Shown here: positions 19,742-27,163 of the stretch, one piece after another
Position numbering within the stretch: the first letter of the stretch is position 1
Layout: each line of letters opens with the position of its first letter
IMG/VR virus record: IMGVR_UViG_3300046167_000872
Location: 1-58,724 of that record
Length of the DNA: 58,724 bases
Direction: 5' to 3' (one strand)
Origin: a virus
The notes under the pieces: generated by a model
The model's database searches: none
What the model saw: only the letters and a program-made list of their open reading frames with translations
Told to the model about the DNA's origin: nothing
Program-made: the position numbers and the translations under genes

Positions 19742-19918
19742 TTATTTAAAAAATAGCATGGCATAAGCCATCATTACGTTAACATTAACTAATACTAAGT
19801 TCCATTGCTTAGCTACAAATACTTGAGGTACTGAAAATAACCCTGCTAAAAAGTATATTACAATTCCTGGTGTTTCGGGCAACATATGAGGAGCGGTTAT
19901 AAAAAAACCGGTCCCCAT
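19742..19918 (-). CDS. Small membrane protein
   Basis: This is a 58-residue protein from the ATG at 19918, mostly hydrophobic (PETPGIVIYFLAGLFSVPQV then a second helix NLVLVNVNVMMAYAMLFF), so probably two membrane segments. The frame is open further upstream to an ATG at 20020 (92 residues), but that would overlap the preceding gene by about 90 bp. The residues just before 19918 (RIANRLGY) look plausible as coding sequence, so the start is unsettled. It lies between nrdA and a coiled-coil gene. Function unknown. Confidence 0.5.
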   Translation of the reverse strand: MGTGFFITAPHMLPETPGIVIYFLAGLFSVPQVFVAKQWNLVLVNVNVMMAYAMLFFK

Positions 19919-19928
19919 ATACCCTAAT

Positions 19929-20159
19929 CTATTCGCTATCCTTTCCAGAGGGCTTAGCTTCCTCTGCTTTACTAGATTCTGAAGCAGCCTTCTCTTGAAG
20001 GTCTTTGATTGCTTTTGCATAATCAGGCATTAATTTAATTGTTTCTAATGTGCCTACTGCTAAATTAGTAAGCTGTTGTGTTTCCATCATAAGTTTTTGA
20101 GCCACTTTACCAAGTGTTTCAATCTTATTTTGCATTTCTATTAACTTGCTTTCTTTCAT
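19929..20159 (-). CDS. Small helical protein
   Basis: This is a 76-residue, probably all-helical protein beginning MKESKLIEMQNKIETLG, with a Lys/Glu/Ser-rich tail (ASESSKAEEAKPSGKDSE). It starts 1 bp after the stop of the membrane protein at 20161, which suggests translational coupling in the leftward operon. No family is recognised. It may pair with the neighbouring membrane proteins as part of a small membrane-associated unit; that is only positional inference. Confidence 0.6.
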   Translation of the reverse strand: MKESKLIEMQNKIETLGKVAQKLMMETQQLTNLAVGTLETIKLMPDYAKAIKDLQEKAASESSKAEEAKPSGKDSE

Positions 20160-20160
20160 A

Positions 20161-20610
20161 TTATAAATTTGATATAATTCCTATTAGTACGATTAGCGCT
20201 CCACTTATATAAGCTGCTTTGTATGTCATGTCTCTATCAAACATAATATCGGGTTTTCTTCGGTGACATTTAAAGTAGCTTGTAAACGGATACTTTTTTT
20301 TGTCAATTATAGATAGCCCTCCTTTTTTGTCGATTAAATCCATTGCATTTCCGCCAACCCATCCGACAGCAAATAGCTCCCAAAACCCGCTTATAATAGC
20401 GGAAAATACAAAAAGAGTTAACAACGTAAACTCCATTTTTAAAAACTGTTTAAAAGTTCCATAGCTAGTTTCTCCTAGTCTATCTACGACATCGTGAGAA
20501 GCAAAAGCCAGAACACCTCCTACAGTACCTGCTACTAATTCATTTTTTGTTAATCCGTAGGTAGCCATAACTATAGCTGTACCTACTGTTGCGTGAACGT
20601 TTGTATACAT
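20161..20610 (-). CDS. Multi-pass membrane protein of unknown function
   Basis: This 149-residue protein has hydrophobic segments near residues 8-38, 62-90 and 130-148. A His near the N-terminus (TNVHATVG) and the cluster SHDVVDRLGE at about 38-47 could be metal ligands, as in membrane-bound metal-dependent hydrolases, but I cannot assign it to that family with confidence. It sits between small membrane-protein genes and the oxygenase gene, with short spacing on both sides, inside the ribonucleotide reductase operon. Confidence 0.6.
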   Translation of the reverse strand: MYTNVHATVGTAIVMATYGLTKNELVAGTVGGVLAFASHDVVDRLGETSYGTFKQFLKMEFTLLTLFVFSAIISGFWELFAVGWVGGNAMDLIDKKGGLSIIDKKKYPFTSYFKCHRRKPDIMFDRDMTYKAAYISGALIVLIGIISNL

Positions 20611-20612
20611 AC

Positions 20613-21176
20613 TTATTTAATTATTTTATAAAACATTACAAATACTACTCTACTACTATTAAATTCTTTTGGGTATTTACTATGAAAATAATTGCATGGG
20701 TACGTTAATATTCTATTTGGCATATGGCCTACTACCGAATTTAATTTCCATTTAGATACGTCATTAGAATCTTCTTTTAGTAATTTATCAAAACTTTCAG
20801 GTGTCGCGTTATTTAAGCTATACCCTTTAGTTTTGTGAATCCAAAAAGCCGTGCCGTTTAAAGCCGACTCTTTGTTTTCACTCATATAAATAACAGCGGC
20901 TCTATCTGGCTGCTGACCATCTATTATTGAATCATTATGTATTCTCCAGTCGTTGTCCTGATTTGGCTTAGCTTCCCTGAAAAAACATAAAATATTTTCT
21001 ATTTTTTTGTTTTCTAATAAGCTTATTTTTATAGTAATATATTCAATAAATTCTTTACTAGGTTGCATTACCCAAAAAGATTTACCTGGAGTTTTAACTT
21101 CTTTAAAGTCCGTTAGTGTTTTGTTAAGCTCTTTAAATAAAGTTCTATCTATAAAATTATCTTCTATTTTTATCAT
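20613..21176 (-). CDS. 2OG-Fe(II) oxygenase-like protein
   Basis: A 187-residue double-stranded beta-helix oxygenase is suggested by an H-x-D iron-binding pair (WRIHNDS, about residue 80), a distal His (NYFHSKYP) and a following Arg (SSRVVFVMFY) that would bind 2-oxoglutarate. Small 2OG-Fe(II) oxygenases of this kind are common in marine phages; the substrate is unknown. An alternative ATG two codons upstream (21182) exists. The gene lies between nrdB and the membrane proteins and overlaps the end of nrdB. The class call is from motifs; a nucleic-acid or protein target is speculation. Confidence 0.65.
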   Translation of the reverse strand: MIKIEDNFIDRTLFKELNKTLTDFKEVKTPGKSFWVMQPSKEFIEYITIKISLLENKKIENILCFFREAKPNQDNDWRIHNDSIIDGQQPDRAAVIYMSENKESALNGTAFWIHKTKGYSLNNATPESFDKLLKEDSNDVSKWKLNSVVGHMPNRILTYPCNYFHSKYPKEFNSSRVVFVMFYKIIK

Positions 21177-22144
21177 TACCAAATATCTTCAAAATCTTCG
21201 CCTTCATTTGCCTTACTATAATCGGTAGGTCTAATAGCAAAGAAATCGGTATGAGTATGCCCACCAGTAAGATGGTAAAACCAATCAAGATTTGCTGCTG
21301 CTTTTTCGTTGAAAGGGAAATACCCGCCAAGATCAACATACCCAAGTTCCACAAGTTTTTCATTTGCTCTTTTCTTTATAAAGTGTTTTAAGTCGTTAGC
21401 AGAAATACCTTCTATATCACCCATTTCAAACATCTTATCGATGTAATTCATTTCTAGCGATATCATAGTTTCAGCTGCTTTGATAACATCTTCTCTGCAT
21501 AAATTTAAAAGTTGATCGTCTTCTTCGCACATATGCCTAAATAACTGACATCCCATTTTGCTATGAAGCGATTCGTCTCTAACAGACCACTTCATTTGTT
21601 GACCAATTCCCTTAAGCCTGTTGCGCATTTGGAAGGAGTACAAGACAGCAAAAGCGGAGTAAAGGCTAACACCTTCAGCAAAACCACTGAAAATAGCCAA
21701 AGAAGTACCAATACCACGCGTATTCTGCCCTTCGTACGCCACCAAGTTCTCAAAGCGCTCAGCCGTCGCAGGTTCGTGTAAGAAAGCTTCATAATCTTCT
21801 AGTCCTAATGTTTCGTTTAAATAACTATAAGCGACTGCATGAATTGTTTCTTGAGAGCCAAACATCATTGCCATTTGCTGTATTTCGTGTTTAGGAAACC
21901 AGCTAACAACTTTTTGTGTCCAATAATCTGACACCGCGCATTCTGTTTGAGCAAAGCCTAGTAAAATATTGCCTACTAAGTTTTTTTCTTTCTCGTCTAA
22001 ATTTTCATTCCAGTCTTTGATATCACCTTGCATTGATATTTCAGTGTGTAACCAAAAAGCTTGTGCTTGCTTTAGCCAACCTTCGGTATAGTACTCTGGA
22101 TATTCAAAAGGTTTGTATTCTACTCTTGGATCAAATAATCCCAT
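21176..22144 (-). CDS. nrdB: Class I ribonucleotide reductase beta subunit
   Basis: The 322-residue protein supplies the di-metal radical cofactor for NrdA. Visible ligands are E in FAQTECAVSDYW, E and H in GSQETIHAVAYSYL with the radical Tyr four residues after the His, E in SGFAEGVSLY, and E/H in RDESLHSKMG. The first ligand region aligns with Glu rather than the Asp of E. coli R2, while the radical Tyr is kept. The C-terminus is acidic (GEDFEDIW), as expected for the peptide that docks on the alpha subunit. It is encoded upstream of nrdA with three small genes and the oxygenase between them. Confidence 0.93.
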   Translation of the reverse strand: MGLFDPRVEYKPFEYPEYYTEGWLKQAQAFWLHTEISMQGDIKDWNENLDEKEKNLVGNILLGFAQTECAVSDYWTQKVVSWFPKHEIQQMAMMFGSQETIHAVAYSYLNETLGLEDYEAFLHEPATAERFENLVAYEGQNTRGIGTSLAIFSGFAEGVSLYSAFAVLYSFQMRNRLKGIGQQMKWSVRDESLHSKMGCQLFRHMCEEDDQLLNLCREDVIKAAETMISLEMNYIDKMFEMGDIEGISANDLKHFIKKRANEKLVELGYVDLGGYFPFNEKAAANLDWFYHLTGGHTHTDFFAIRPTDYSKANEGEDFEDIW

Positions 22145-22161
22145 ACTTTGTTTAAGTTTAA

Positions 22162-22368
22162 TTATCTACAATCTATTACTCTATTCCCCCATTCAAAAGT
22201 TTGCGTTGTAACAAACGGACCACCACAATTGTTCCACCAGTACTCTTTTGTAACAACTTCGCCGTTGCTAAAATAAGTAGTTGTTTCTACACAGTAGCAG
22301 TCATCGTTTGAACATCCCAGTGTAAGAATTGCTAGACAAAAAAACTTTAATATATATATTTTAACCAT
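22162..22368 (-). CDS. Small secreted lipoprotein with flavobacterial-type SNDD signal
   Basis: This 68-residue protein has a short basic start, a hydrophobic core and a lipobox (ILTLGC) at about residues 15-19, followed by SNDD. Cys followed by Ser-Asn-Asp-Asp is typical of flavobacterial lipoproteins and similar to surface-export signals of Bacteroidota. The mature part is about 50 residues, Cys- and Trp-rich (C-Y-C, WWNNCGG, a final Cys-Arg), probably disulphide-bonded. Its ATG overlaps the end of the upstream small gene. A superinfection-exclusion lipoprotein is an attractive but unproved role. Confidence 0.65.
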   Translation of the reverse strand: MVKIYILKFFCLAILTLGCSNDDCYCVETTTYFSNGEVVTKEYWWNNCGGPFVTTQTFEWGNRVIDCR

Positions 22369-22537
22369 GATCTATTATACCTTTTATGTTTTCAATTGTG
22401 TTTAACCACTGGTCTAAGTTTTCTAACACTTCTTTTTTAGTGGGTTTATTTTTACGTATGTATTCCATTTCGGCTTCTATAGCTTCTATAAAATACTTTA
22501 CGCCTTCTAGTTGTAGATTTTCATTCGTCTTGCTCAT
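22361..22537 (-). CDS. Small helical protein (58 aa)
   Basis: This frame starts MSKTNENLQLEGVKYFIEAI and is Glu/Lys-rich and helical throughout. It overlaps the lipoprotein start by 8 bp at one end and the small gene at 22521 by 17 bp at the other. This tight tiling is the same as elsewhere in the operon and supports it as real. No family is recognised. Confidence 0.5.
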   Translation of the reverse strand: MSKTNENLQLEGVKYFIEAIEAEMEYIRKNKPTKKEVLENLDQWLNTIENIKGIIDHG

Positions 22538-22676
22538 AGTAAACAGTCAAGCATAAATCAATAAAAGGCAAGTACAATACATGATCTGTCCTATTATCTG
22601 ATGGATAGCTTCTAATTCCTAAGCAAATACCTTGATATAATCCTAAACTTAATTCCCAGCCAGTTTCTTTATTCAT
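22521..22676 (-). CDS. Conserved phage hypothetical protein (51 aa)
   Basis: The sequence NKETGWELSLGLYQGICLG and the later HVLYLPFIDLCL belong to a small protein that I recognise as recurrent in environmental phages, without a known function. It starts inside the last codons of the endonuclease I gene, so it is probably translated by coupling. No membrane anchor is evident; the alternation of hydrophobic and aromatic residues suggests a small beta fold. Confidence 0.6.
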   Translation of the reverse strand: MNKETGWELSLGLYQGICLGIRSYPSDNRTDHVLYLPFIDLCLTVYYEQDE

Positions 22677-23133
22677 TGTTTTTCTTTTCTAAAATTATTC
22701 TAATTGTTTCATCTACCTCTTTTTGATTTTGAGGTTTGTACAGCGTTATATGAGGAAATTGATTAACAACAAGTTGCTTGAATAGCTTCCATCGCATCGG
22801 GAAAGATTCGTTAGCTCTACCTTTTGTTTCTATTATAAAGTCATCTCCGATAAAGTCAGGAGTATACTTTATAGGTAGTATTCTTTTGCAACCTCTGTTT
22901 TTATATTCGCCTTTACCGTTGGATTGTCTTTCATATACTTCGTTTTGGAAGTGGAATCCTGGAACTAAGACAAACGTTTCACCCTCGTATTTAGCTTTGA
23001 TTTTGTTTTTTTTCAAAGCCATGTACATATATTTCTCTAAGCCCGAAGCAAAGTCGATACCATCATATGACACCTTCTTTGCCTGCACTGGGCCTTTTTT
23101 TCTACTTCTTTTATTATAACGTGGTCTTTTCAT
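22669..23133 (-). CDS. T7 gp3-type endonuclease I (Holliday junction resolvase)
   Basis: The 154-residue length matches T7 endonuclease I (149). All catalytic positions of that family are visible: Glu in FASGLEKYMY, Asp in YTPDFIGDD, and Glu/Lys in IIETKG. The N-terminus is strongly basic, suited to DNA binding. The enzyme cuts branched DNA made during recombination and replication, and clears it before packaging. It sits among nucleotide-metabolism genes, downstream of the MazG-like gene at 23134, with 1-bp spacing. Confidence 0.88.
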   Translation of the reverse strand: MKRPRYNKRSRKKGPVQAKKVSYDGIDFASGLEKYMYMALKKNKIKAKYEGETFVLVPGFHFQNEVYERQSNGKGEYKNRGCKRILPIKYTPDFIGDDFIIETKGRANESFPMRWKLFKQLVVNQFPHITLYKPQNQKEVDETIRIILEKKNNE

Positions 23134-23463
23134 TTACTTTAGTATTTCTTTGTACTCTTCAGTAGCATCCGCTAAAGCTTTAACAGGATCACTCGGGTTT
23201 TTGTTTTTTTCTACAATAACTTCAATATCTTTTTCTGTCATTTCACCCCGGGTGTTATCTGTATAGGTTTCTTTGGCTTTTTGTAAATACAATACAGCAT
23301 CCATTAACTCTTCTTGCAAATGATTAAGCCATTCAACAACAGCTGAAGGATCATCATTTAAAGTAACCCCGTATTTTGCAAAGCCAACATCCGAGCGGCT
23401 AACGAACTTGTCTACAACCCGCTCAACAACTGGATCTCTGAATTTTATTTCTTTTTTATTCAT
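23134..23463 (-). CDS. MazG-like NTP pyrophosphohydrolase family protein
   Basis: From the ATG at 23463, which overlaps the upstream stop as TAATG, the protein has 109 residues; a longer start at 23490 would run into the upstream gene. The stretch FAKYGVTLNDDPSAVVEWLN followed by HLQEELMDAVLYLQKA has the E-E-x-x-D spacing of all-alpha NTP pyrophosphohydrolases, as in small phage dUTPase/dCTPase-like proteins. It would hydrolyse a dNTP to dNMP. With the adjacent MazG-domain protein and ThyA homologue it forms a nucleotide-modifying block. Which nucleotide it uses cannot be read from sequence. Confidence 0.65.
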   Translation of the reverse strand: MNKKEIKFRDPVVERVVDKFVSRSDVGFAKYGVTLNDDPSAVVEWLNHLQEELMDAVLYLQKAKETYTDNTRGEMTEKDIEVIVEKNKNPSDPVKALADATEEYKEILK

Positions 23464-24263
23464 TATAGTTTTACTGATTGATGAGTCCAAGGGCGTTTCT
23501 TTGTCTCTTGTTTTACAAATGTTCCATTACTCATTGTGCCTTTGCGGTTTTTAATTTCAGCATAAGCGCTTTCAACACAATCCTCTATTTTCATTTGCTC
23601 CAAATGTGCTAGGTTAGTCAGCACAACTATAACGTCACCTATTGCGTCTTTGATTTCAGCATCGTTTTTTTTAAGAATGCCTTGCGCTAATTCGCCTACT
23701 TCTTCAACTAATTTAGCAAACTGAGTTTTTGAATCTCCACTAGTATATATTCCTCTTATTCTAGCCCACTCTCTAATATTGTCAAATACATTTGATTCAG
23801 TATTTGCTTCTGTTGCCGCTGAAGAACTCAAAGAAACTAGCTTTTTATTGTAAATAAAGCAGCGGTTAATGTTATACATAGAAGTAACCGCGTTTTTAAA
23901 AACTTCTCTGTAGTTATCTCTAGTAAGCTTGAAAGAACCGTGGGGAGTTTCCCAAGCCATTCCAATAGCATCTTCTAACCTATCTTTTAGCTTAGTTAAT
24001 GGCATTGGAAATGTTGTTGTTTGTTCTGTTATATTTAGTTTCATTTTATTCGATTTTATTAAATTTTCATAAGTTTGGCGATCAACTTTATAGCCTAAAG
24101 ACTTTTGAAGTTCTATCTCGCGTTTTGATATGTAACTTATATCTTCACTACGATCAAGAACTTCGTATTCATCGGGTTGGTAACCTTGTTGCTCTGTAAC
24201 TCTCTTATTAAGATTACGTGTTACGCCTATTTTTTTTCCTGGAATATGATATAAATAGTACAT
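23463..24263 (-). CDS. GIY-YIG-like domain fused to a MazG pyrophosphohydrolase
   Basis: Residues 1-60 (YYLYHIPGKKIGVTRNLNKR and SYISKREIELQKSLG) look like a GIY-YIG nuclease domain: the Y-L-Y strand, K-I-G, a catalytic-type Arg and a downstream Glu. Residues 165-250 carry MazG motifs (FAKLVEEVGELAQGIL, then IKDAIGDVIVVLTNLA) with the E-E-x-x-E and E/K-x-x-D metal ligands. The linker is about 80 residues. MazG hydrolyses (d)NTPs to monophosphates. It lies directly downstream of the ThyA homologue. The nuclease activity of the N-domain is uncertain, and it may act only in binding. Confidence 0.72.
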   Translation of the reverse strand: MYYLYHIPGKKIGVTRNLNKRVTEQQGYQPDEYEVLDRSEDISYISKREIELQKSLGYKVDRQTYENLIKSNKMKLNITEQTTTFPMPLTKLKDRLEDAIGMAWETPHGSFKLTRDNYREVFKNAVTSMYNINRCFIYNKKLVSLSSSAATEANTESNVFDNIREWARIRGIYTSGDSKTQFAKLVEEVGELAQGILKKNDAEIKDAIGDVIVVLTNLAHLEQMKIEDCVESAYAEIKNRKGTMSNGTFVKQETKKRPWTHQSVKL

Positions 24264-24274
24264 TCTTATTCAGT

Positions 24275-25069
24275 TTAAACAGCAACTGGCGCTGTGATTA
24301 CAGGACCGTACATATAATCTTTTATAGTTAATTGTCCATTTGAGTAACTATATGATGGCTGAGGCAAAATTGGCTGCTTTAAATATTCGTCTACTGCTTC
24401 AATTTGGTTTTCATAAACGTGAGCATCGATTATCTGCATTTCCATTTTACCAGGCTTTATATTTACTTTTTCGGATATGTATAGCAAAATTTGTGAGAAT
24501 AAAGCCACATCATATGGTATTCCTAAAAATACGTCGCCTGATCTTTGCAAAGCAAACATATTTAAAGTGTCGCCATTAATCGGATCCCAATTAACAAAAA
24601 ACTGAAAGTATAAATAACAAGGCGGTAAAGCCATTTCATTTAACTGAGCTGGATTCCATAATGAAACAACGTGCCTGCGACTATCCGGATTGAGTTTTAA
24701 GCTATCTATAACGTCTTCTAATTGATCAATAGATTGATCATTAAAGTTTCGTAATTGATGCCCATAAACGGGTCCTAAATCGCCATTTGAATCTGCCCAT
24801 TCATTCCATATCGTTACCTTATTATCTTTGAAACGTTTTATATTAGTTTCGCCATTAATAAACCATTCAAATTCTGTTTTAAAAATTTTAGGGTACATGC
24901 GTCTACCTGTTATTAATGGGAACGCTTCTGATAAATCTACTTTAATTGACTTATTAAATACAGAATAACACCCTACTTTTGTCCTATCGTTACGCCATGT
25001 TCCTTCTTGCATACACTCCTTAAGTATCTTTCGATACTGAGCTTCATATTTCTCTGTGATGTTTGTCAT
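24275..25069 (-). CDS. thyA: ThyA-family deoxynucleotide methylase; Asp at the Asn177 position suggests dCMP preference
   Basis: The fold markers are clear: FEWFINGETNIKRF, TIWNEWADSNGDLGPVYG, the nucleophile Cys in ALPPCYLYFQ, phosphate-binding QRSGDVFLG, and the His/Tyr of DAHVYENQ. The residue that selects uracil over cytosine in thymidylate synthase (Asn177 in E. coli, motif GLPFN) is Asp here (GIPYD; GAT codon at plus-strand 24509-24511). Asp at this site is found in T4 dCMP hydroxymethylase and turns thymidylate synthase toward dCMP in mutants. The enzyme may therefore make 5-methyl- or 5-hydroxymethyl-dCMP. The start at 25069 is preferred over 25090 because it begins the conserved region and reduces overlap. 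Confidence 0.88.
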   Translation of the reverse strand: MTNITEKYEAQYRKILKECMQEGTWRNDRTKVGCYSVFNKSIKVDLSEAFPLITGRRMYPKIFKTEFEWFINGETNIKRFKDNKVTIWNEWADSNGDLGPVYGHQLRNFNDQSIDQLEDVIDSLKLNPDSRRHVVSLWNPAQLNEMALPPCYLYFQFFVNWDPINGDTLNMFALQRSGDVFLGIPYDVALFSQILLYISEKVNIKPGKMEMQIIDAHVYENQIEAVDEYLKQPILPQPSYSYSNGQLTIKDYMYGPVITAPVAV

Positions 25070-25304
25070 AATAAAATTTATATAATTCAAAAATTTTTGG
25101 CCAAATTTCTTTGCTGCCGTACTTTATTGGGCTTCTTTTCTTTCTATCTTTAAATTCAACATCAATCCACCACTCTGTTGCACTATGTGCGAACGGGGAT
25201 ATCTTTAACCCATTACGTACTCCCCACAAATAAGCCTTGTCTTCTTCTGTTGTCCGAAGATAAGACTTCATTTGCTTTTTACCTTTTTTTAAACCGCTTC
25301 CCAT
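25044..25304 (-). CDS. Hypothetical protein (86 aa)
   Basis: This frame lies between the primase-helicase and the ThyA homologue, overlapping the start of the latter. It begins GSGLKKGKKQMKSYLRTTEE, and an internal Met at residue 12 (25271) may be the true start. It contains Trp- and aromatic-rich text (AYLWGVRNGLKISPF, ATEWWIDVEF) and a basic C-terminus, compatible with a small globular nucleic-acid-associated protein. No family is recognised. Confidence 0.55.
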   Translation of the reverse strand: MGSGLKKGKKQMKSYLRTTEEDKAYLWGVRNGLKISPFAHSATEWWIDVEFKDRKKRSPIKYGSKEIWPKIFELYKFYYDKHHREI

Positions 25305-25315
25305 TTTATGTTAAG

Positions 25316-27031
25316 TTACAAGTTTTCCCAAGGCATTGGCTCGTCAAGCATTTCCGGCTGCAAGTGCGGAATAAAGCATCCTGATCTTGGTTCCCATTTG
25401 AAATGAGCTTCCGCTCCGTTTTCTCCAAGGTTCTGAAACTTAACTTTAAGAACTTTAGCTTTAACAGTTTTGTTCTCGTAGTCTCTGTGAACCAATAAAC
25501 CATGATAAGAAGCATCATACCACTCGCCGCCACCTTTAATGTTGTACATAGTAGGCTCTTCAATTTTGCCATCTTTATCCTTATACATTTTAGTTGGATG
25601 AGCAACAATAAATACTAACACGTCGTACTTTTTAGCAAAGATTTCTATCTTTTGCAAGTACTCCATAGTATACCTGTTGACATCTTCTGTTTTACAATCT
25701 GTATCGCGAACTTTATTAAAAGGGTCTATAACTAGACACTTAATACCTTTGCGCTTTACTAGTTCAGCTCCTTTTTTTAATACAGACTCTAACGTGTATC
25801 GTTCCATGTCTATATGAAAAAAGTTACTGTTACAGTGATCAGCGACTTGGTTCCATCTGTCACCACCAATATCATCCTTAGTAGGCATATCTTGCCATAC
25901 TTTACGCATTAGCTTATGCGCATGTAGATATGTTGGGACGTTTTCTGGCGAAGCGAAAGCTGTTTTCCAACCATAGTTAGTGTTGTAGCCAACAACCATT
26001 TGGTCGACAAAATCACTTTTACCGGAACTAGGTATACCAGTAACAGTAATAAATTGACCAGTGTAAGTTGAAAATATCTTGTCAAAGTTTTCCAACCCGA
26101 CTTGAAAGCCAGGCTTAAAACCGTTTTCAACAAAGTCAGTGATCTCGCCTTCGATATCTCTGAAAGTAGTAACGTTCTCCAAAGGTACCGGCTTAGCTCC
26201 TGATATACGAGCTGAAAGCTTTTCTTCTCCATACTTAAGTAAATATTCGTTCGCGTCTTTGCAGTCTTCAAATGAAGCTAAATAACAAACTTCAGATCCT
26301 AGCCTTCTAATAAGTTCTGCTTGCAAGGCTTGACCTGCTTCATCAGAATCTACAGCTAATATGATCTTTTCTTTGTCTTCAAAGTAATCTATACAACTAT
26401 CTAAATATTCTAAGTTATTTGTATTAAGCGTTGCTCCGTTAGGTACAGAAATGGCATTTGTAATACCAGCTTCATGTAAAGCTAATACGTCCATTTCGCC
26501 CTCTACAATAACACAATACTCGTAACCTACAATACTATCTATATTATAGAATACTTTCTCAGCGCCCTTAAATAATTTAAAGTTCTTTCTTCCATCGCGG
26601 TATTTAACATTCGTTAATTCACCACCCATGAAATAATTGAACTTTATTACATTCTCGGTCTTACCAGTCTGTGGCATCCATTCAGGACCCTCAGTAACCC
26701 GTAAGTCACCGAGAGTCTGTTTGGAAATACCTCTTGCTTTAAACCATTCTTCTACTTTAGAGCCAGGCTCTTCAAACTTATAAGGCTCAGGTTTGATATA
26801 CACTTTTTCAGCATTACCCTTACGCTTGTAAGTATGTAGTTGAAATGATTTGTGGCAGTTATGACAAGTTCCGAGACCCCGTTCCCAATCGTAAGAAGCA
26901 CATTTAGCTTTCTGATTTTTGGGTTTCCTTTTGTGAGAGCAAAGTGGGCACGTACCCTGCTTTTTACCCTCCTCAAGGCCATGCACATTGAAATCTTCAA
27001 TTGCAAATCCATTGATCTCTGTTTCTTGCAT
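25316..27031 (-). CDS. T7 gp4-like primase-helicase
   Basis: The 571-residue protein has the three-part T7 gp4 layout. Residues 25-65 carry a zinc-binding domain (CPLCSHKR and CHNCHKS). The TOPRIM primase core shows VIVEGEMDVLALHEAG near 175 and LAVDSDEAG near 225. The C-terminal RecA-like helicase has Walker A GIPSSGKSD near 335 and Walker B CLVIDPFNK near 430. It would unwind the fork and prime lagging-strand synthesis. It is encoded just downstream of the SSB gene. No phage DNA polymerase is evident, so it presumably works with the host polymerase. Confidence 0.93.
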   Translation of the reverse strand: MQETEINGFAIEDFNVHGLEEGKKQGTCPLCSHKRKPKNQKAKCASYDWERGLGTCHNCHKSFQLHTYKRKGNAEKVYIKPEPYKFEEPGSKVEEWFKARGISKQTLGDLRVTEGPEWMPQTGKTENVIKFNYFMGGELTNVKYRDGRKNFKLFKGAEKVFYNIDSIVGYEYCVIVEGEMDVLALHEAGITNAISVPNGATLNTNNLEYLDSCIDYFEDKEKIILAVDSDEAGQALQAELIRRLGSEVCYLASFEDCKDANEYLLKYGEEKLSARISGAKPVPLENVTTFRDIEGEITDFVENGFKPGFQVGLENFDKIFSTYTGQFITVTGIPSSGKSDFVDQMVVGYNTNYGWKTAFASPENVPTYLHAHKLMRKVWQDMPTKDDIGGDRWNQVADHCNSNFFHIDMERYTLESVLKKGAELVKRKGIKCLVIDPFNKVRDTDCKTEDVNRYTMEYLQKIEIFAKKYDVLVFIVAHPTKMYKDKDGKIEEPTMYNIKGGGEWYDASYHGLLVHRDYENKTVKAKVLKVKFQNLGENGAEAHFKWEPRSGCFIPHLQPEMLDEPMPWENL

Positions 27032-27046
27032 TTAATTTAATTTAAT

Positions 27047-27163
27047 TTAATATTCCATATCCTCTAAACAGTCTGGACATATGTCGCAGTAGTCGTGATC
27101 TTTTTTAGACATACTTGCTCCACATATTTCGCATATAAACTCCTTGCTAGAATGGAAGGTCAT
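27047..27163 (-). CDS. Tiny zinc-ribbon protein (38 aa)
   Basis: The frame encodes two Cys pairs (FICEICGAS and YCDICPDC), a compact zinc ribbon. Its ATG lies inside the last codons of the SSB gene (GAAGATGACC), so translation is probably coupled. The C-terminus is acidic (LEDMEY). It is followed after 15 bp by the primase-helicase. It could be a small replication or transcription accessory protein; no family is recognised. Confidence 0.5.
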   Translation of the reverse strand: MTFHSSKEFICEICGASMSKKDHDYCDICPDCLEDMEY

